Shown here piece after piece: positions 1 through 10,587 of a stretch of DNA of 64,000 nucleotides. The notes under the pieces are model-generated. The model was not told the origin of the DNA. It worked only from the letters and a program-made list of their open reading frames with translations, and did not search any database. Where the stretch lies: assembly GCA_963662175.1 (NCBI GenBank), contig OY759216.1, positions 41,309,087 through 41,373,086 of the forward strand, in the 5' to 3' direction. This DNA is from Aradus depressus. Lineage: Eukaryota > Arthropoda > Insecta > Hemiptera > Aradidae. Position numbers and translations under genes: made by a program. Position 1 is the first letter of the stretch; each line of letters opens with the position of its first letter.

Positions 1-328
1 TCTTATTTTTTCCTCTTTTCACACTACTCGAGTTAATGGGAAGGTACTATTGTGATCGGCCGAAAAATTGAAACACGAGTTTTCGATGTCATTTGATTCT
101 CTACAAGATTCATAATTGTTTTGGGGAATTTTCGAATAATAGGGGCTGGCGAACGTTCTTGAAATCTTGGCGAAAATGTCATTAAGCAGCGAATCATGAA
201 AAATCATTGAACTTAGATAACAAATTTTTTTTTTTTTTTTTTTCATAATGGAGCAATTACAAGGGATGTAGCACCTCAAACGCGTTGCTAGGTTGCCCCG
301 CAATTAACAATTTTACATACAACATAAA
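1..328. other. Non-coding flank
   Basis: AT-rich DNA with a poly-T run near 225-243. I see no splice-bounded coding exon. The open frame on the minus strand here (19-303) has no recognisable domain and spans the homopolymer, so I treat it as chance. Confidence 0.5.
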
Positions 329-545
329 CTCGACCGAGGCCTTTAGTTTATTTTATCTGGGAAGTAAAACTTAAGCATGCCGTCTTTCGGATGGGACGTT
401 AAACGATGGTCCCGAGACTGTACGCTGTCAGGTACTCGTTAAAGATATAGTAGAGTCCGGCTCATGTTCACATGTCGAAAGAACGCTCTGGTAGTAGGCG
501 ATATGACCTTGTAGTTAAACCCCGAGCATGAGTCGTAATAACTAA
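329..545 (+). repeat. SINE-A copy 1, head truncated
   Basis: This is the body and tail of the SINE family seen throughout the window. It begins at the sequence just after the tRNA-like head (CGACCGAGGC), continues through ATTTTATCTGGGAAGTAAAA and the GGACGTTAA(A/G)CGATGG block, and ends in the GCATGAGTC(G/A)TAATAACTAA tail. The tRNA-like promoter part is missing. The LINE at 599-4822 inserted just downstream. Confidence 0.75.
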
Positions 546-585
546 TTTCACTTATAACATAAACTGAGTTTAGTTTTTTTCTGAT

Positions 586-598
586 AAACTGCGCCTAA
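586..598. repeat. Target-site duplication of the LINE, 3' side
   Basis: AAACTGCGCCTAA is identical to 4823-4835. The LINE's (AAT)n tail starts directly after it. Confidence 0.88.
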
Positions 599-669
599 TA
601 ATAATAATAATAACATTTATTTGGACCAGCAAAACAAGGTGCTATACACAAATATATAAAATAAAGGAT

Positions 670-3369
670 TTAAAATAGAAAGTCCTGGTACAGTCTTTGT
701 TTGAGTCGCCTCCCAGCAGTAGGCGCTCCTAGACTGTAATGTACAGCCCCGGAACAATACACAAGGGCTTCGTGGTGATTCTTCACTAGTTTCTCGATGT
801 GAGCTGCAAAAAGAGGAACACCCAATTCTTCGTGGATTTTGTGATTCCTCACAAACCAGGGTGCGTTTGTTGCTATTCGGAGTACTTTATTCTGAAATGT
901 TTGTAGTCGTTTAATGTTAGTGCTGCTGGTACCGATCCAGACTGGACAGGCGTATGTTAGAAGTGGAAGTAGGAGTGTCTTGTATAAGAGAATAGTACAC
1001 GTATGTTTAAGTGGCGTGTTTCTGTTTATGAGAGGGTAGAGGGTGTTAAGTCGTGAATATGCTAGCTGTAGTTTTCTGTTAATGTGTAGTTTCCATGTGA
1101 GTCGTGTATCTAAAAGCACTCCAAGATAGCGCACACCCTGGTCCTTAGGATTCCAGAGAATGGGGAGGTCATCAATTTGCAGCTGACGTTGTTCTTCTAT
1201 GGAGAATCTGCGGAGAGTGAATATTTTAGCTTCAGTCTTCCCTATGTTCAGTGTTAGTCTCCATTTTGAGAACCAGAGAGAAACTTCTGTCAGGGCTTCC
1301 TGGAGCTGTTCAATGGCGACAGAGAGGACACTATGCTGACAGGCGATCATTGTGTCATCGGCATAGGTGGCTAATGTTGCCGTGGGAGTTTCGGGGATGT
1401 CGTGGGTGTACAAACTAAAAAGGAGGGGGCTCAGAATATCACCTTGAAGGACCCCAGCTGTAATCCTTCTCTTGGTGCTCAGTGCGTTACTGACTCTCAC
1501 CTGGAACGTCCTGCCATGGAGAAAAGAGGATATAAGACCAACGATGTATTTGGGTACCAAGCTTCTCTTTAGTTTGTACAACAGCCCCTGATGCCAAACG
1601 GTGTCAAAGGCTGCGGCTACATCCAAGAATACGGCGGTGGTGTAATTCTTCGCCTCGAAGCCGTGGACAATCGTTTCGGTCACCCGTTGTAGCTGCTGGA
1701 CTGTAGAGTGTTTGGCTTTGAAGCCAAACTGGTGGGACGGTATGGTGTCTTCTAGATATTCAGTAAGCCTTTTCGATATAACCTTTGAAAAATCTTAGAC
1801 AATGAATTTAGAAGGCTTATCGGCCTGTAGCTGTTGGGGTCTTGTTTCGGCTTGCCATGCTTATGAAAGACAACAACGATAGCATTCTTCCACGTGTCAG
1901 GAAAGTATCCTCTCCTTAAACAGCCATTGAACAGCCCTGTAAGATAAGCGATGCTTCTTGGAGGCAGGTTCTTGAGGACGATGTTGGGGATGAGGTCTTC
2001 ACCGGGGGCCTTCTTGTTGGGGAGTCTCAGGATGTATAGTGTAATTTCTGACGGGTTTGTGTACTGTATATGTGGTTCTGCGGTGTGGAGTGGGGTGGAA
2101 AGAAATTCGTGGACTGTGTGGAGTGTTTCGTGATCTTGTGTGTCATGAGTTCTGAATTTCTGTTCAAGGTGCTGGGCCACTAGCTCACTCTTGTCCTTGT
2201 CCGTTGTTACAGTATTCTGTCCGTCTGTCAGGGGCGGGAGGCTGGGGTCTTGTCTGAGGAGGCGTCGTGTTTCCTTCCAAAGGTTACTGTCTCCAGGTGT
2301 AAAGTCGCTGGTGTATTGTCGGTATCTGTTGATTCTGTCATTGTCCAATTCCCATCGTATAAGTCTTGTCAGTCGGTTCAGCTCTCGCTTCGCTTGTGGA
2401 TCGCGTGTTCGTTGCCAGTGTTTGCGGAGTGTATTTTTGTCGTGTATCATGTTAAGTATGCGTGTAGGGGTCTTATTTTGTCGCATGTTGCGTTGGTCCT
2501 TGTAGTGATTGTATGTTGAGTTGTGTATCGAGGTGTAAATAGCTTGAGTGAAATATTTCAGTGAGTCGTCTATGTCTTCAGTATTGTCGTAATGCAAAGG
2601 GATGTCTATGTTTTTGTCCATCTCCCATCTAAACGCGTCCCAATCTATTTTCCCCTGTATCAGTCTAGGCAGATGTTCTGCCTGTTTCGGGTTCACTTTG
2701 AAGGTACACACGACTGGAAGATGGTCTGAGTCGAGTTCTGTCAGTGGTTCGTGATAAAGGGGCAAAGTAAAATTTTGTACTAGTCCAATGTCCAGGATGT
2801 CTGGGAGATATCTCTGCTGTGTAGGATAAAATGTCGGTTCGTCCGGTGCTGATATCTGTACGCCTAAATTGTTAATTATGTTTAAGAGTCTTGTCCCGTT
2901 GTTGTTTGTCCGTCTACATCCCCAAATTGTATTTTTACTATTTAGGTCACCTAGTAGTATAGTCGGCCCCCCCAGTGAAAATGTGTTCAGAATCCGTCTG
3001 GTGAATTCTGGTGCCTGGTCGGTGGTATGCTGAGATTATGTTAAGTGTTCTGTTGTTGTTGAGTGTGAGTGTGGCTCCAACGGCTTCCAGCTGTTGAAGT
3101 GTGGGTAAGAGAAGCTGAGAGTGTGCGAGGTTCTTTTTTATACAAACAGCGACGCCTCCAAATCTGGTTTGTCTATCCTGTCTGTATATGGTGTACCCTT
3201 TTAGCTTGAATTTGTCGGTATTATGGAGGTGAGTTTCTGTGATACAAATGATGTCGATGTTGTAGCGAGTTAAAAAGTCCGAGAGTATCGTTCGTCTGTT
3301 TTTTATTCCGTCAGCGTTCCAGTTAAGGATGGATAAATTATGAAAAATATTTAAATTAGGGTCCACCAT
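670..3369 (-). pseudogene. LINE ORF2, endonuclease-reverse transcriptase, broken by two frameshifts
   Basis: ORF2 starts at 3369 (MVDPNLNIF). The AP-type endonuclease shows LNWNADGI, ITETHL and GGVAVCIKK, then LLGDLNSKN and finally SDHLPV just below 2765. The reading frame shifts near 3015, where YHRP should run on into a PEFTRRILNTF-like frame; this fits a single extra base in the CCAGGCACC stretch. It shifts again near 1787, inside the RT between SLSKIF and the KVISKRL-like frame. The RT keeps FLDVAAAFDTVWH, GVLQGDILSPLLF and the catalytic YADD box. The protein would copy element RNA at a nicked target, but this copy is dead without repair of both shifts. The stop is at 670 and the 3' UTR is only about 70 nt. 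Confidence 0.9.
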
Positions 3370-4723
3370 TGTTAAATGAAAATACTTGGGTAAGGAGATT
3401 AGATAAAAATGATTTTATGATAGGGATAAATGGTTTGAGAAAGGTGATTATTGTGTTGGTGAGGTCAGTCATGTCGTTAGCTGGTTGGTTGTCTTGGCTG
3501 CTGGGTAAGTTAGGTTGAGGTCGAGGTTGGAAGGGTCGGGGTCTACTTTGGTCGAACCAGCTGTTCGGTCGGTCCGGGGTCTGTCTTGAGGGTTGTCCTT
3601 TGGGTGGTGCATTGGGAGGATCTTGTCGTTTAGGTTGGGCCTGTCTGGTAGTCCTGTCTACGTATGTCTTGTAGGAAGCACACCCTCTGTAGCTGGCTGG
3701 ATGGTTGCCCTGGCAGTTGGCACACTTGGGAGAGTCTACCTTCTTCTGTCTGGAGGGGCATGCTGTGAAGTGGTGGTCCTCCCCGCACTTCACACATTTG
3801 GGGTCCAGTCGGCAAAAGTTTTTGGTATGACCAAAACATTGGCAGTTTGTGCACTGTACAACTTGGCTGGAACGTCGGCGTGGCTCCACTTTAACAACTG
3901 TATAGTAGAGCCGCGTCAGTTGAAATATGGCCTCTCCAGATGGGGTGTTCTCCAGCTCAACTGCGCAGAGGGGTGTGGGGCGTCTGTCGTGGTTCAGGAT
4001 CCGGGTGACTTTAATAACAGGGTATGTCGGGGTCAGTTCGTCTGTTATTTCTGTGTCGGTCAGTGAGTAAGGAACTCCCCGTATAATTACGGAGAGTTTC
4101 CTGTCTTCGGGATTGACAAAGGTGTAGTATTTCACCTTATTGTCGTCATAAAATTTCGTCACTTTGCGATAGTCATCAGTCGTTGTGAGGCTGATCTTTA
4201 TTTTTTTGTTGCACTGTTTTGTTTCAAACGGCGAACAAATTAAACTTTTTAACTCGGTAATGACCAGCTGATAATTATCAGCCTCACGAAGAAAGATTGG
4301 AGGGATCTTGGTCTGTCTGTTAGGGGTAGGCTGTCCGTCTGGCTTTGTCGGTTGGGTTGTCTCCTGACCGTCCTGGAGAGTGAGAAGTGGCTCGTATCTG
4401 TTCTGTGTTGGTGTGGGTGTGATTTGTAAAGTATATCGGTTCCTCTTCAGCTGAGGCTCCTGGGAGATGGCTCTGTTATCAGAGACTACTTGGCCGCCGT
4501 CTACTGCCATTGATATCCCAGAGTCCTCACAGCTTGAAGAGAGCTGCCTCTTAGCAGGTAAAAAAGTGGATATCATCTCACCTGTTCCGGCTACATTGTT
4601 TATTTGCTTGACATCGGCAAGGTTAGAATTTTGAATATTAAAATTATTAGACTGTTCTCGTTTCGAAACGCCGGGTTTCATTCTCACCCAAACAGAGGGA
4701 GAACTTCTGAGTGACTTTGTCAC
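3356..4723 (-). CDS. LINE ORF1, gag-like nucleic-acid-binding protein (455 aa)
   Basis: This is the open first frame of the jockey-type LINE. The N-terminal ~130 residues are polar and low in complexity. A central region with the feel of a PRE_C2HC domain follows (LSVIIRGVPYSLTD and after). Then come three zinc knuckles: CTNCQCFGHTKNFC (CX2CX4HX4C), CVKCGEDHHFTAC and CANCQGNHPASYRGC (CX2CX3HX6C). This trio is the usual signature of jockey-clade ORF1 proteins, which bind element RNA to form the RNP and help carry it to the nucleus. The C-terminus is rich in Pro, Gln and Arg. The frame is complete with no stop, unlike ORF2. It overlaps the ORF2 start by 14 nt. Confidence 0.88.
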   Translation of the reverse strand: MTKSLRSSPSVWVRMKPGVSKREQSNNFNIQNSNLADVKQINNVAGTGEMISTFLPAKRQLSSSCEDSGISMAVDGGQVVSDNRAISQEPQLKRNRYTLQITPTPTQNRYEPLLTLQDGQETTQPTKPDGQPTPNRQTKIPPIFLREADNYQLVITELKSLICSPFETKQCNKKIKISLTTTDDYRKVTKFYDDNKVKYYTFVNPEDRKLSVIIRGVPYSLTDTEITDELTPTYPVIKVTRILNHDRRPTPLCAVELENTPSGEAIFQLTRLYYTVVKVEPRRRSSQVVQCTNCQCFGHTKNFCRLDPKCVKCGEDHHFTACPSRQKKVDSPKCANCQGNHPASYRGCASYKTYVDRTTRQAQPKRQDPPNAPPKGQPSRQTPDRPNSWFDQSRPRPFQPRPQPNLPSSQDNQPANDMTDLTNTIITFLKPFIPIIKSFLSNLLTQVFSFNNGGP

Positions 4724-4822
4724 TGTTTAGTAATATAAAAACTTATAACACCGTCACAATATTAATAATAAATGTCAACAAACTTTAACATGTGTTTAGC
4801 ACTTTATAGCCAAAACAGCCCA

Positions 4823-4835
4823 AAACTGCGCCTAA
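4823..4835. repeat. Target-site duplication of the LINE, 5' side
   Basis: AAACTGCGCCTAA is identical to 586-598 and marks the 5' end of the minus-strand element, so little or no 5' truncation occurred beyond the ~100-nt leader. Confidence 0.88.
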
Positions 4836-5495
4836 AGAAGTGGTAAGCGAATTTTCGTAACATTTAAGCGCATACAAAAAAACCTGCCGAGAGTATCAAA
4901 AACAGTTCACAAAATCATTTGCCAGAAATACAACAGAAATTTAGTATAATAATCACAATTCTTTCTTACATATGATCACAGCGAAAAGTTGTAAACGGGT
5001 TAAAACAATTCATCAAATATTCATGTGGCACTGTTAGGCACATGAATATTTGATGACAATGTGTGTCTTAGCACCTATTAGAGATCTTTTAAGCAAATGC
5101 AAATCGCACCGCACGAACCTGAAATATACGCGATAACCCGTTATACTCCACGTTCCCCTAAAAGCGGTCAACCGTCTTCGCAAGACAGGTCCAGAAAGAG
5201 TACACCTTAAAAAACGTTTTCGGCAATTACTCCTGTCACCTGCAGAAAATTGAAAACATTTCCCCATTACTACCGTACCTAACTCCTGAAATAGGTACCT
5301 GTAATAGGTTCTATTGTTTCTCTCTTCAATTCTCAGAGGAAAAGCATATGCGGATAACGCTCTTCCTAGAAAAAATAGAGAACTTCGAAAACGCAAAAAA
5401 ATAATACATTAAATCCTTTCACAAGCGGGGAATTGAACAAATTACCACAAGGAGAAAAGATATATGGGAAATTTAATAGATGAATAGACTAATAA
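4836..5495. other. Intergenic, no gene seen
   Basis: This lies between the LINE insertion and the 3' end of the methyltransferase gene. A minus-strand open frame at 5034-5396 has no domain I recognise and no clear splice context. I found no supported coding exon. Confidence 0.4.
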
Positions 5496-5499
5496 TATA

Positions 5500-5505
5500 T
5501 TTATT
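5500..5505 (-). terminator. Polyadenylation signal of the methyltransferase gene
   Basis: AATAAA on the minus strand, about 27 nt downstream of the stop codon at 5532. The 3' UTR would be very short. Confidence 0.45.
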
Positions 5506-5531
5506 AAACTCAATAATAAGTCGTGCTCTCC

Positions 5532-7496
5532 CTAGGATATTTTTTTATTGAAATGATAAATCCATACTTTATCAATACCCTCTCCTATTGTACGTAATGG
5601 GTCTTTCGATGGCAGTGGAAATCTACAGGCTACTACATAAGTGTCATCCAATTCAGAATCAAATTTTTCAACTAAATCTGGCATCTGAAAAAAAATAAAA
5701 AATGAACAGATATTTTAGAGCTTAGATAACTGCTTCGGGATATGAAGGTTCAATGGAATGCCGGGCATTATTTTCAATTTGCTGATTGAAAATGAATTGA
5801 ATGAATGACATTGCAACAGAGTATATTTTAGAGGTAAAAAAGGGCAGCAACCTGTAGAGAGCTCGTCCTTCCTGCCCGAATTGGAAGTAAATGAGGACAT
5901 TAGACAAAACAAACAAATTCAATACAATGAGCAATTCAGGCATTCTGTGTGTCCGGACATCATGCTGCGAAAAATAAATAAAAAAGAGTCACCGGGTCTT
6001 TAAGCTCGTACCTAATACATGTTACCTACATTATGTTGATCCGTTGGCTAACTGGTTCACCACCTTGCCTTCGAAGCCAAGAGAGCAGGGTTTCGAATCC
6101 CGACCACGACAATAATGTAAAAACTTCTGATTTATACATATTCCACCTAAGTACCTATGGACGTTTATAACTAAGGCAGTTGATGCGACGATCCTTTTCG
6201 AGGTTCCTCTATTCTTCTTTTTATGTTTTCATAAATATAATTGTAGATAAATGTTCTTTGTAATAAATAAATAAAATCAACTTCTTTTGAAATATACTCC
6301 ATTCCACAAAAAAGTACACATCCCGGTTTCGGAATTACGCCATCGCCAGGTTTAGTTATAAACTAAGTGAACAGAGGCAGTCGGGTAACCATTCAGCATC
6401 TGTGGTTGATGGTAGTTCATAACTGAATCTGACGATGGTGTATATACATAGAATAGACAATGTTTCAAAAAAGAAGTATGTTTTTTTTTTATTTACAAGT
6501 CCACGTTTATTTCCACAATATGTCCGCCTTTCTCAACTAAGAATGTCCTTTGTTTTTCAACTGGAGCAGAAAAAGAAGGTTACCACCTTGATGGAAACTA
6601 GAATTTTAACATCATTAAGATATTAACAATCAAATTACAAATAGAATTGATCGGCTATCTTGGGTTACGGCTTTCACTTAACAAAGCAGGCTTCTCAGCC
6701 CAATCGGCGATGAGAGAGCTAATTTTATTCATTTGAAATAAAAGCAATCGTACTTTAAATGAGCTTTCCAAAGAATTTCTTACCATTTCGTTAACTCCAA
6801 ATATAACAACATTTTTATAAGGTTTAAGATGAAATTTCCATAGATCGGCATGATAAAAGCTCGTACTCTTCGAGACACCATTCTTGAGAGACATCCAACG
6901 AGAATACAAAACAAGCCAGTAGTTCAGTTCAACCCCGGCAGATTGGAAACCTCGCTTAGCTGCAGCGAAAACCTGAAAGAAGCAACAACACTCAGTATTA
7001 AGGAAAAGTGGATACAATGTCAACTTTCCGAGGAAAAATCAAAAGTGATCGACTGCTAAAGTAAGTATAAAATCCCCGCTACATGAAAATGATTTCAAGC
7101 GGATTATTATTAGATAACGCTTGTCGTGAAGATAATAGATACATTAAGAGAGTTTCTTACAATTCGTCCGTCGCCACTTCCTATGTCAAGCAAACTTCCT
7201 GCACGCCCATTAAGAGCCTGAAGAACATTTGATACTTGTTGTGTAGTAGCAGGAACATAGGGAAGGCATATTTTTCTCAAAGCAGGAGAAACAAAAGGAT
7301 AACATAAAATCGAAAGACCAACCGCAGCCCCACCTTGAAAAAAATGTTTTTTTAGAAAATTATAACGAGTAATATAATAAAATAATGAAATTATTTACAA
7401 GAATCTACCAGCGACTCCAACTAATAATAATCCAGCTTTATTAAACGTTTTCTTTTCGTTTGTTGGTGTGTCATTTGCTAAGAAACCAGTCTCCAT
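5532..7496 (-). CDS. ATPSCKMT: ATP synthase c-subunit lysine N-methyltransferase (FAM173 family), 4 exons, about 200 aa
   Basis: Coding exons on the minus strand are 7409-7496, 7161-7333, 6784-6972 and 5532-5684. All junctions are GT-AG, phases agree, and together they give 200 codons plus stop. Residues about 20-45 form a hydrophobic anchor ([19 protein letters not shown]), followed by [14 protein letters not shown] and the SAM-binding motif [12 protein letters not shown]. Motif-like [12 protein letters not shown] and the family ending GEGIDKVW follow. In animals this family trimethylates a lysine of the mitochondrial ATP synthase c-ring (FAM173B) or related carriers (FAM173A); insects usually have one member, and I cannot tell A from B here. 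It is divergent to ORC3, with an AATAAA signal (TTTATT at 5500-5505) about 27 nt past the stop. Intron 3 holds two repeats. Confidence 0.9.
5722..5966 (-). other. Possible alternative last exon or chance ORF inside intron 3 of the methyltransferase gene
   Basis: A frame open from an acceptor-like TTTTTCGCAG at about 5967 runs to a stop near 5722. It reads in phase 0, the phase in which exon 3 ends, and would replace the normal C-terminus with a hydrophobic tail ([17 protein letters not shown]). That would remove the conserved GEGIDKVW end. I do not recognise the peptide. It may be a rare terminal exon or chance. Confidence 0.22.
6046..6270 (+). repeat. tRNA-derived SINE, second family (SINE-B)
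   Basis: The sequence opens with a tRNA-like head (GGCTAACTGGTTCACCACCTTGCC), has a B-box-like GGGTTTCGAATCCC, then a ~140-bp body and an AATAAATAAATAAA tail. It differs from the common SINE of this window. It lies in intron 3 of the methyltransferase gene. Confidence 0.5.
6275..6480. repeat. Fold-back element with hammerhead-like core (family II, decayed)
   Basis: The ends are imperfect inverted copies: CAACTTCTTTTGAAATATA on the left and TTTCAAAAAAGAAG on the right. Minus strand 6322-6350 reads CTGGCGA-T-GGC-GTAAT-TCC-GAAACCGG, close to the hammerhead order CTGANGA, stem II, GAAA, here with A6 changed to G. The other arm (near 6430) keeps CTGACGATGG. It is related to the element at 51470-51660. 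Confidence 0.5.
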
Positions 7497-7746
7497 GAGT
7501 ATTTTCAGAAAATATCTTTAAGAATGTTCATAATCACTCAATCTTACGGCGAAGAATCGTTAACACATATTTAAAAACCAAAACAAGGTAGAACTGCAGA
7601 TCGTATAAAAGTTCAAATTTTTAACATTAGTCCATTTCATTAATATGTGCTTATAACCGAACAGAAATGTTACCTTCTAGGATAGAACCACAGAGGTTGA
7701 ATACATAAACCCGACTGCCTCTGTTCATAAGAGAGACGTCATGTTA

Positions 7747-7868
7747 GCCAATGCACAGAATGGCAAGAAGACCGATTGTGTACTAATAAATCTATTTACC
7801 TACTGTTGCCAATGCACAGAATGGCAAGAAGACCGATTGTGTACTAATAAATCTATTTACCTACTGTT
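7747..7868. repeat. 61-bp tandem duplication
   Basis: Two back-to-back identical copies of a 61-bp unit (7747-7807 and 7808-7868), starting GCCAATGCACAGAATGGC. It lies just upstream of the methyltransferase start codon, in the divergent promoter region shared with ORC3. Confidence 0.9.
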
Positions 7869-8168
7869 GCTAAAACATTTTCACAATAAATATTTATTCA
7901 ATGGTCTCAGTTAACGTTAATTAAAAATTGCATACCCTAATAAAACATCGATTTGGAGTTATCGGATGTTCTACTATTTTCAGAAAAACTGGATATTACA
8001 CTGTATTATCTTCTGTGGTAGTTACTTTACGTTTCCTAATTCTTAGGTCAGAAATTTGATGTTATAACCGGAATATCATGTCTTCCGACCACTTGAATCC
8101 AAAAATGAATGTAACCAATCCTGTCTGTGAAAAGGATAACTGCCGCTAAAATAAATAAATCTACATAA

Positions 8169-8456
8169 AATCGCGGGTTCGAAACCCGGCCAAAACCCTT
8201 AGGTTTTTTACCTGTGAGGTGAAACAACCTTGAGCATGCCGTCCTTCGGACGGGACGTTAAGCTATGGTTCCGAGCCAATAATATCAGGTACTCCTTAAA
8301 AAGACCTCTACCCCAGGTGAATATACTTGGGTATACAAATTTTAGGGGGCTACCACAGTAGAGACGAGCTCATGTCCACCAGAGCGACGAAATAGCGCTT
8401 TTGTAGTAGGCAATATGACACCATAATTGAAGCCCAGGCAAGTGTCACAATAACTA
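8169..8456 (+). repeat. SINE-A copy 2
   Basis: It starts at the B-box part of the tRNA-like head (CGCGGGTTCGAAACCCGG), then the body with GAGCATGCCGTCCTTCGGAC, GGGACGTTAAGC and CTCATGTCCACCAGAGCGAC, and the tail GTGTCACAATAACTA. It is nearly full length, lacking the first ~45 nt. Confidence 0.82.
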
Positions 8457-9882
8457 TAAATTTAAAAATATGTATACCATGCAAAGACTCCTCCTTGGCC
8501 TCCATGGATCTCTTGTGAACTGAAGAATATATATATAAAATTAAAATTGAAATCGAATTTACTGTCAAAAAAGGTGGGAGACATAGTATATAATTTGCGC
8601 AAGACAAGAAGGTGAATACAAACTATGTAGTATGTAAATGGAATTTTTTTTCCAATTTATATTTATCTTAGTACTTATATCATTTTTATATGCGTTCCAC
8701 GCTTGTAAACCCAGATCCAAATGCAGCTCTCAAGTGCCAGAAGATTGCCTACTCCTGCTCCATGGCACCATGAGGCAGGCTTTAATTTCAAAGAATAGTT
8801 CTACTCCATAGTTTATTTTAATTTACTTACTCTATGGCGTTACAGCTCTTATAGGACCCGGGCCCCCTCAACAACATTTTCCAGGCCTCTCTTAATACAG
8901 GATTATAGTACGGGATCTATAGCAGTCTCTTCCTGCCCTCTCTTTTTCGGTCACCTTCTTAAACTTGGGTGACCGTTGAGTAATCTCCAAGGGATTGGGT
9001 ACTTTTGTAAACTATTAGAAATATATATCGAAAACTATCCCTTTCAGGTTAAACAAAGTTCATATAATGAGTTTTTAGCTTACGTTTTTGTTTATTTGTC
9101 TGGAAAATGATTAAGTTTATATCAACTAAACTTCATATTTTATAACTACCATTTCGGGAATATTTTGGGAACAGATTCATATCTATTTTTCGGAAACAAA
9201 TTATTACATAATTTCAGAGTAATTATATCTTCATTGTTTGATTAATAAAGGCAAGTATGCAATGCAATCTAAAAACACTTCTCTCTTCTCAGTCAAGGCT
9301 GTTCGAATTAATCCAGCAATGATGTCCTAGTGGTACGTCAAAAGTTACTGAATCTTAGAAAGGTGAGCGAGCCTCAGTTACATTCGTGAACTTGAAACAA
9401 ATTCAACCTTTAAAAAAATAATTATAAAGTAGAAATTATCGTTGAAATCCGAACGGTAAATTTCCAAACAGAATGCATTATATAAAATAAATGAATAAAT
9501 TAGAATATAAAAAAAGTATCAACATTTTGCCAGTCTAGAAAATTGGATGGTAGGATTGCTTTCAAATTGCTCTTGTTTTGAAATGTTGGCTCGCAAATGG
9601 TGAAGGTGTACAGACTGTTATACACAAGCCAGTATCTCTTCCTTTCGGTATATTATCTGGTTTCATTTTGAAGATGAAATCAACCGAATCAGTTTCTAAG
9701 GTATTTTTGTTTTTCCCGCCCCTAAGGTTTATTATTACATACGTCCATTATTATTTGGAAGACATTCCTTAAATGCTCGTAGTTTTTATACTAATCAATT
9801 TTTTTTTCTCCCTTTGATTGATTGATGGTGTATTGCTACGTCTCATTGGGGGCCAAATCCATGAAATCCTGACTTCAAATCG

Positions 9883-10053
9883 CCAGTTCAGAAGTAGTGT
9901 GCCTTCCTTCTATGCTTGGGATCGCGGGTTCAAAACCATGAAGATGACCTTAGGTTTTTTTTTTATCTGGAGGTAAAAAAAAAGCTTCAGCGTGTCGCCA
10001 TTCAGGTTGGACGTTAAGCGATGGCCCCGAGCCGTGCATGAGTCACAAAAACA
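9883..10053 (+). repeat. SINE-A copy 3, internally shortened
   Basis: A degraded tRNA-like head (CGCCAGTTCAGAAGTAGTG, then CGCGGGTTCAAAACC) is followed by TTTATCTGGAGG, GGACGTTAAGCGATGGCCCC, and then directly the GCATGAGTCACAAAAA tail. The middle ~130 bp are deleted. Confidence 0.75.
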
Positions 10054-10587
10054 TTAGTCGAAAATCAAGCGAAACATCTTTTGACAATTGGGGACACTTG
10101 AATCCTTGTCGAGGAAATAGGCCAAACCTCGCCTCGAAGAGCTTAATCCAACAATAATTAAACTATTTCATATATGTCCCTGAACACATTCTTTAGTCAT
10201 TCAAGCTAGAGACTGACTCGTTTCTTGCTTCTTTCAGCTTGAATAAAAATCTTGAACACAAATCGCCGTGAGGCGACGTTTGACCAACATCCTGGACAAA
10301 TATGTTCTGAAGGGTCCTGTACTGTCAATTGATGAACTTGTACCTCACTGTGCTACCCCCGGTTGCTATACATCTTGTTTTCCCTCTAAGTTGAACGTAT
10401 AAGGACGTTAAACTAGAATTGGAGAACATTGAAAATATTATGTTTCTGATTTCCGTAAAATCCTCTTATTTCTCTTTTTCTTAATTCGGGTTAATAAAAT
10501 GAAGGAAATGTTATTCGTAAAGTTTTGGACAATCCATTTTTTTCTATTTAAATAATGAAGTTCTTTGTATTTTTTTTTTTTACTTAG

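Larger units (their letters stand above)
599..4822 (-). mobile_element. Jockey-clade non-LTR retrotransposon (LINE), nearly full length, with target-site duplication
   Basis: Read on the minus strand, the element has a short 5' leader (about 100 nt), ORF1 with three zinc knuckles, ORF2 with apurinic-type endonuclease and reverse transcriptase, a short 3' UTR and a (TTA)n tail. It is flanked by the exact 13-bp direct repeat AAACTGCGCCTAA at 586-598 and 4823-4835, a target-site duplication that fixes both ends. ORF1 and ORF2 overlap by 14 nt, as is common in this clade. ORF1 is open, but ORF2 has frameshifts near 3015 and 1787, so this copy cannot encode a full ORF2 protein. The clade assignment rests on the ORF1 zinc-knuckle pattern and the EN-RT order. 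Confidence 0.93.
7869..10587. other. Divergent intergenic region or first intron of ORC3
   Basis: The 2.7 kb upstream of the first recognised ORC3 exon contain two SINE copies and AT-rich DNA. The ORC3 start codon must lie here or in a missed mini-exon, because exon 10588 opens at GCFAFIPK. A purely speculative candidate is ATG at 10499 followed by five codons and a GT at about 10517. I see no other gene. Confidence 0.4.

Noticed and set aside
1951..2519. Plus-strand open frames
   Set aside because: They overlap the LINE ORF2 on the opposite strand and have no family features.
3593..4066. 157-codon plus-strand open frame
   Set aside because: Antisense to the zinc-knuckle part of LINE ORF1.
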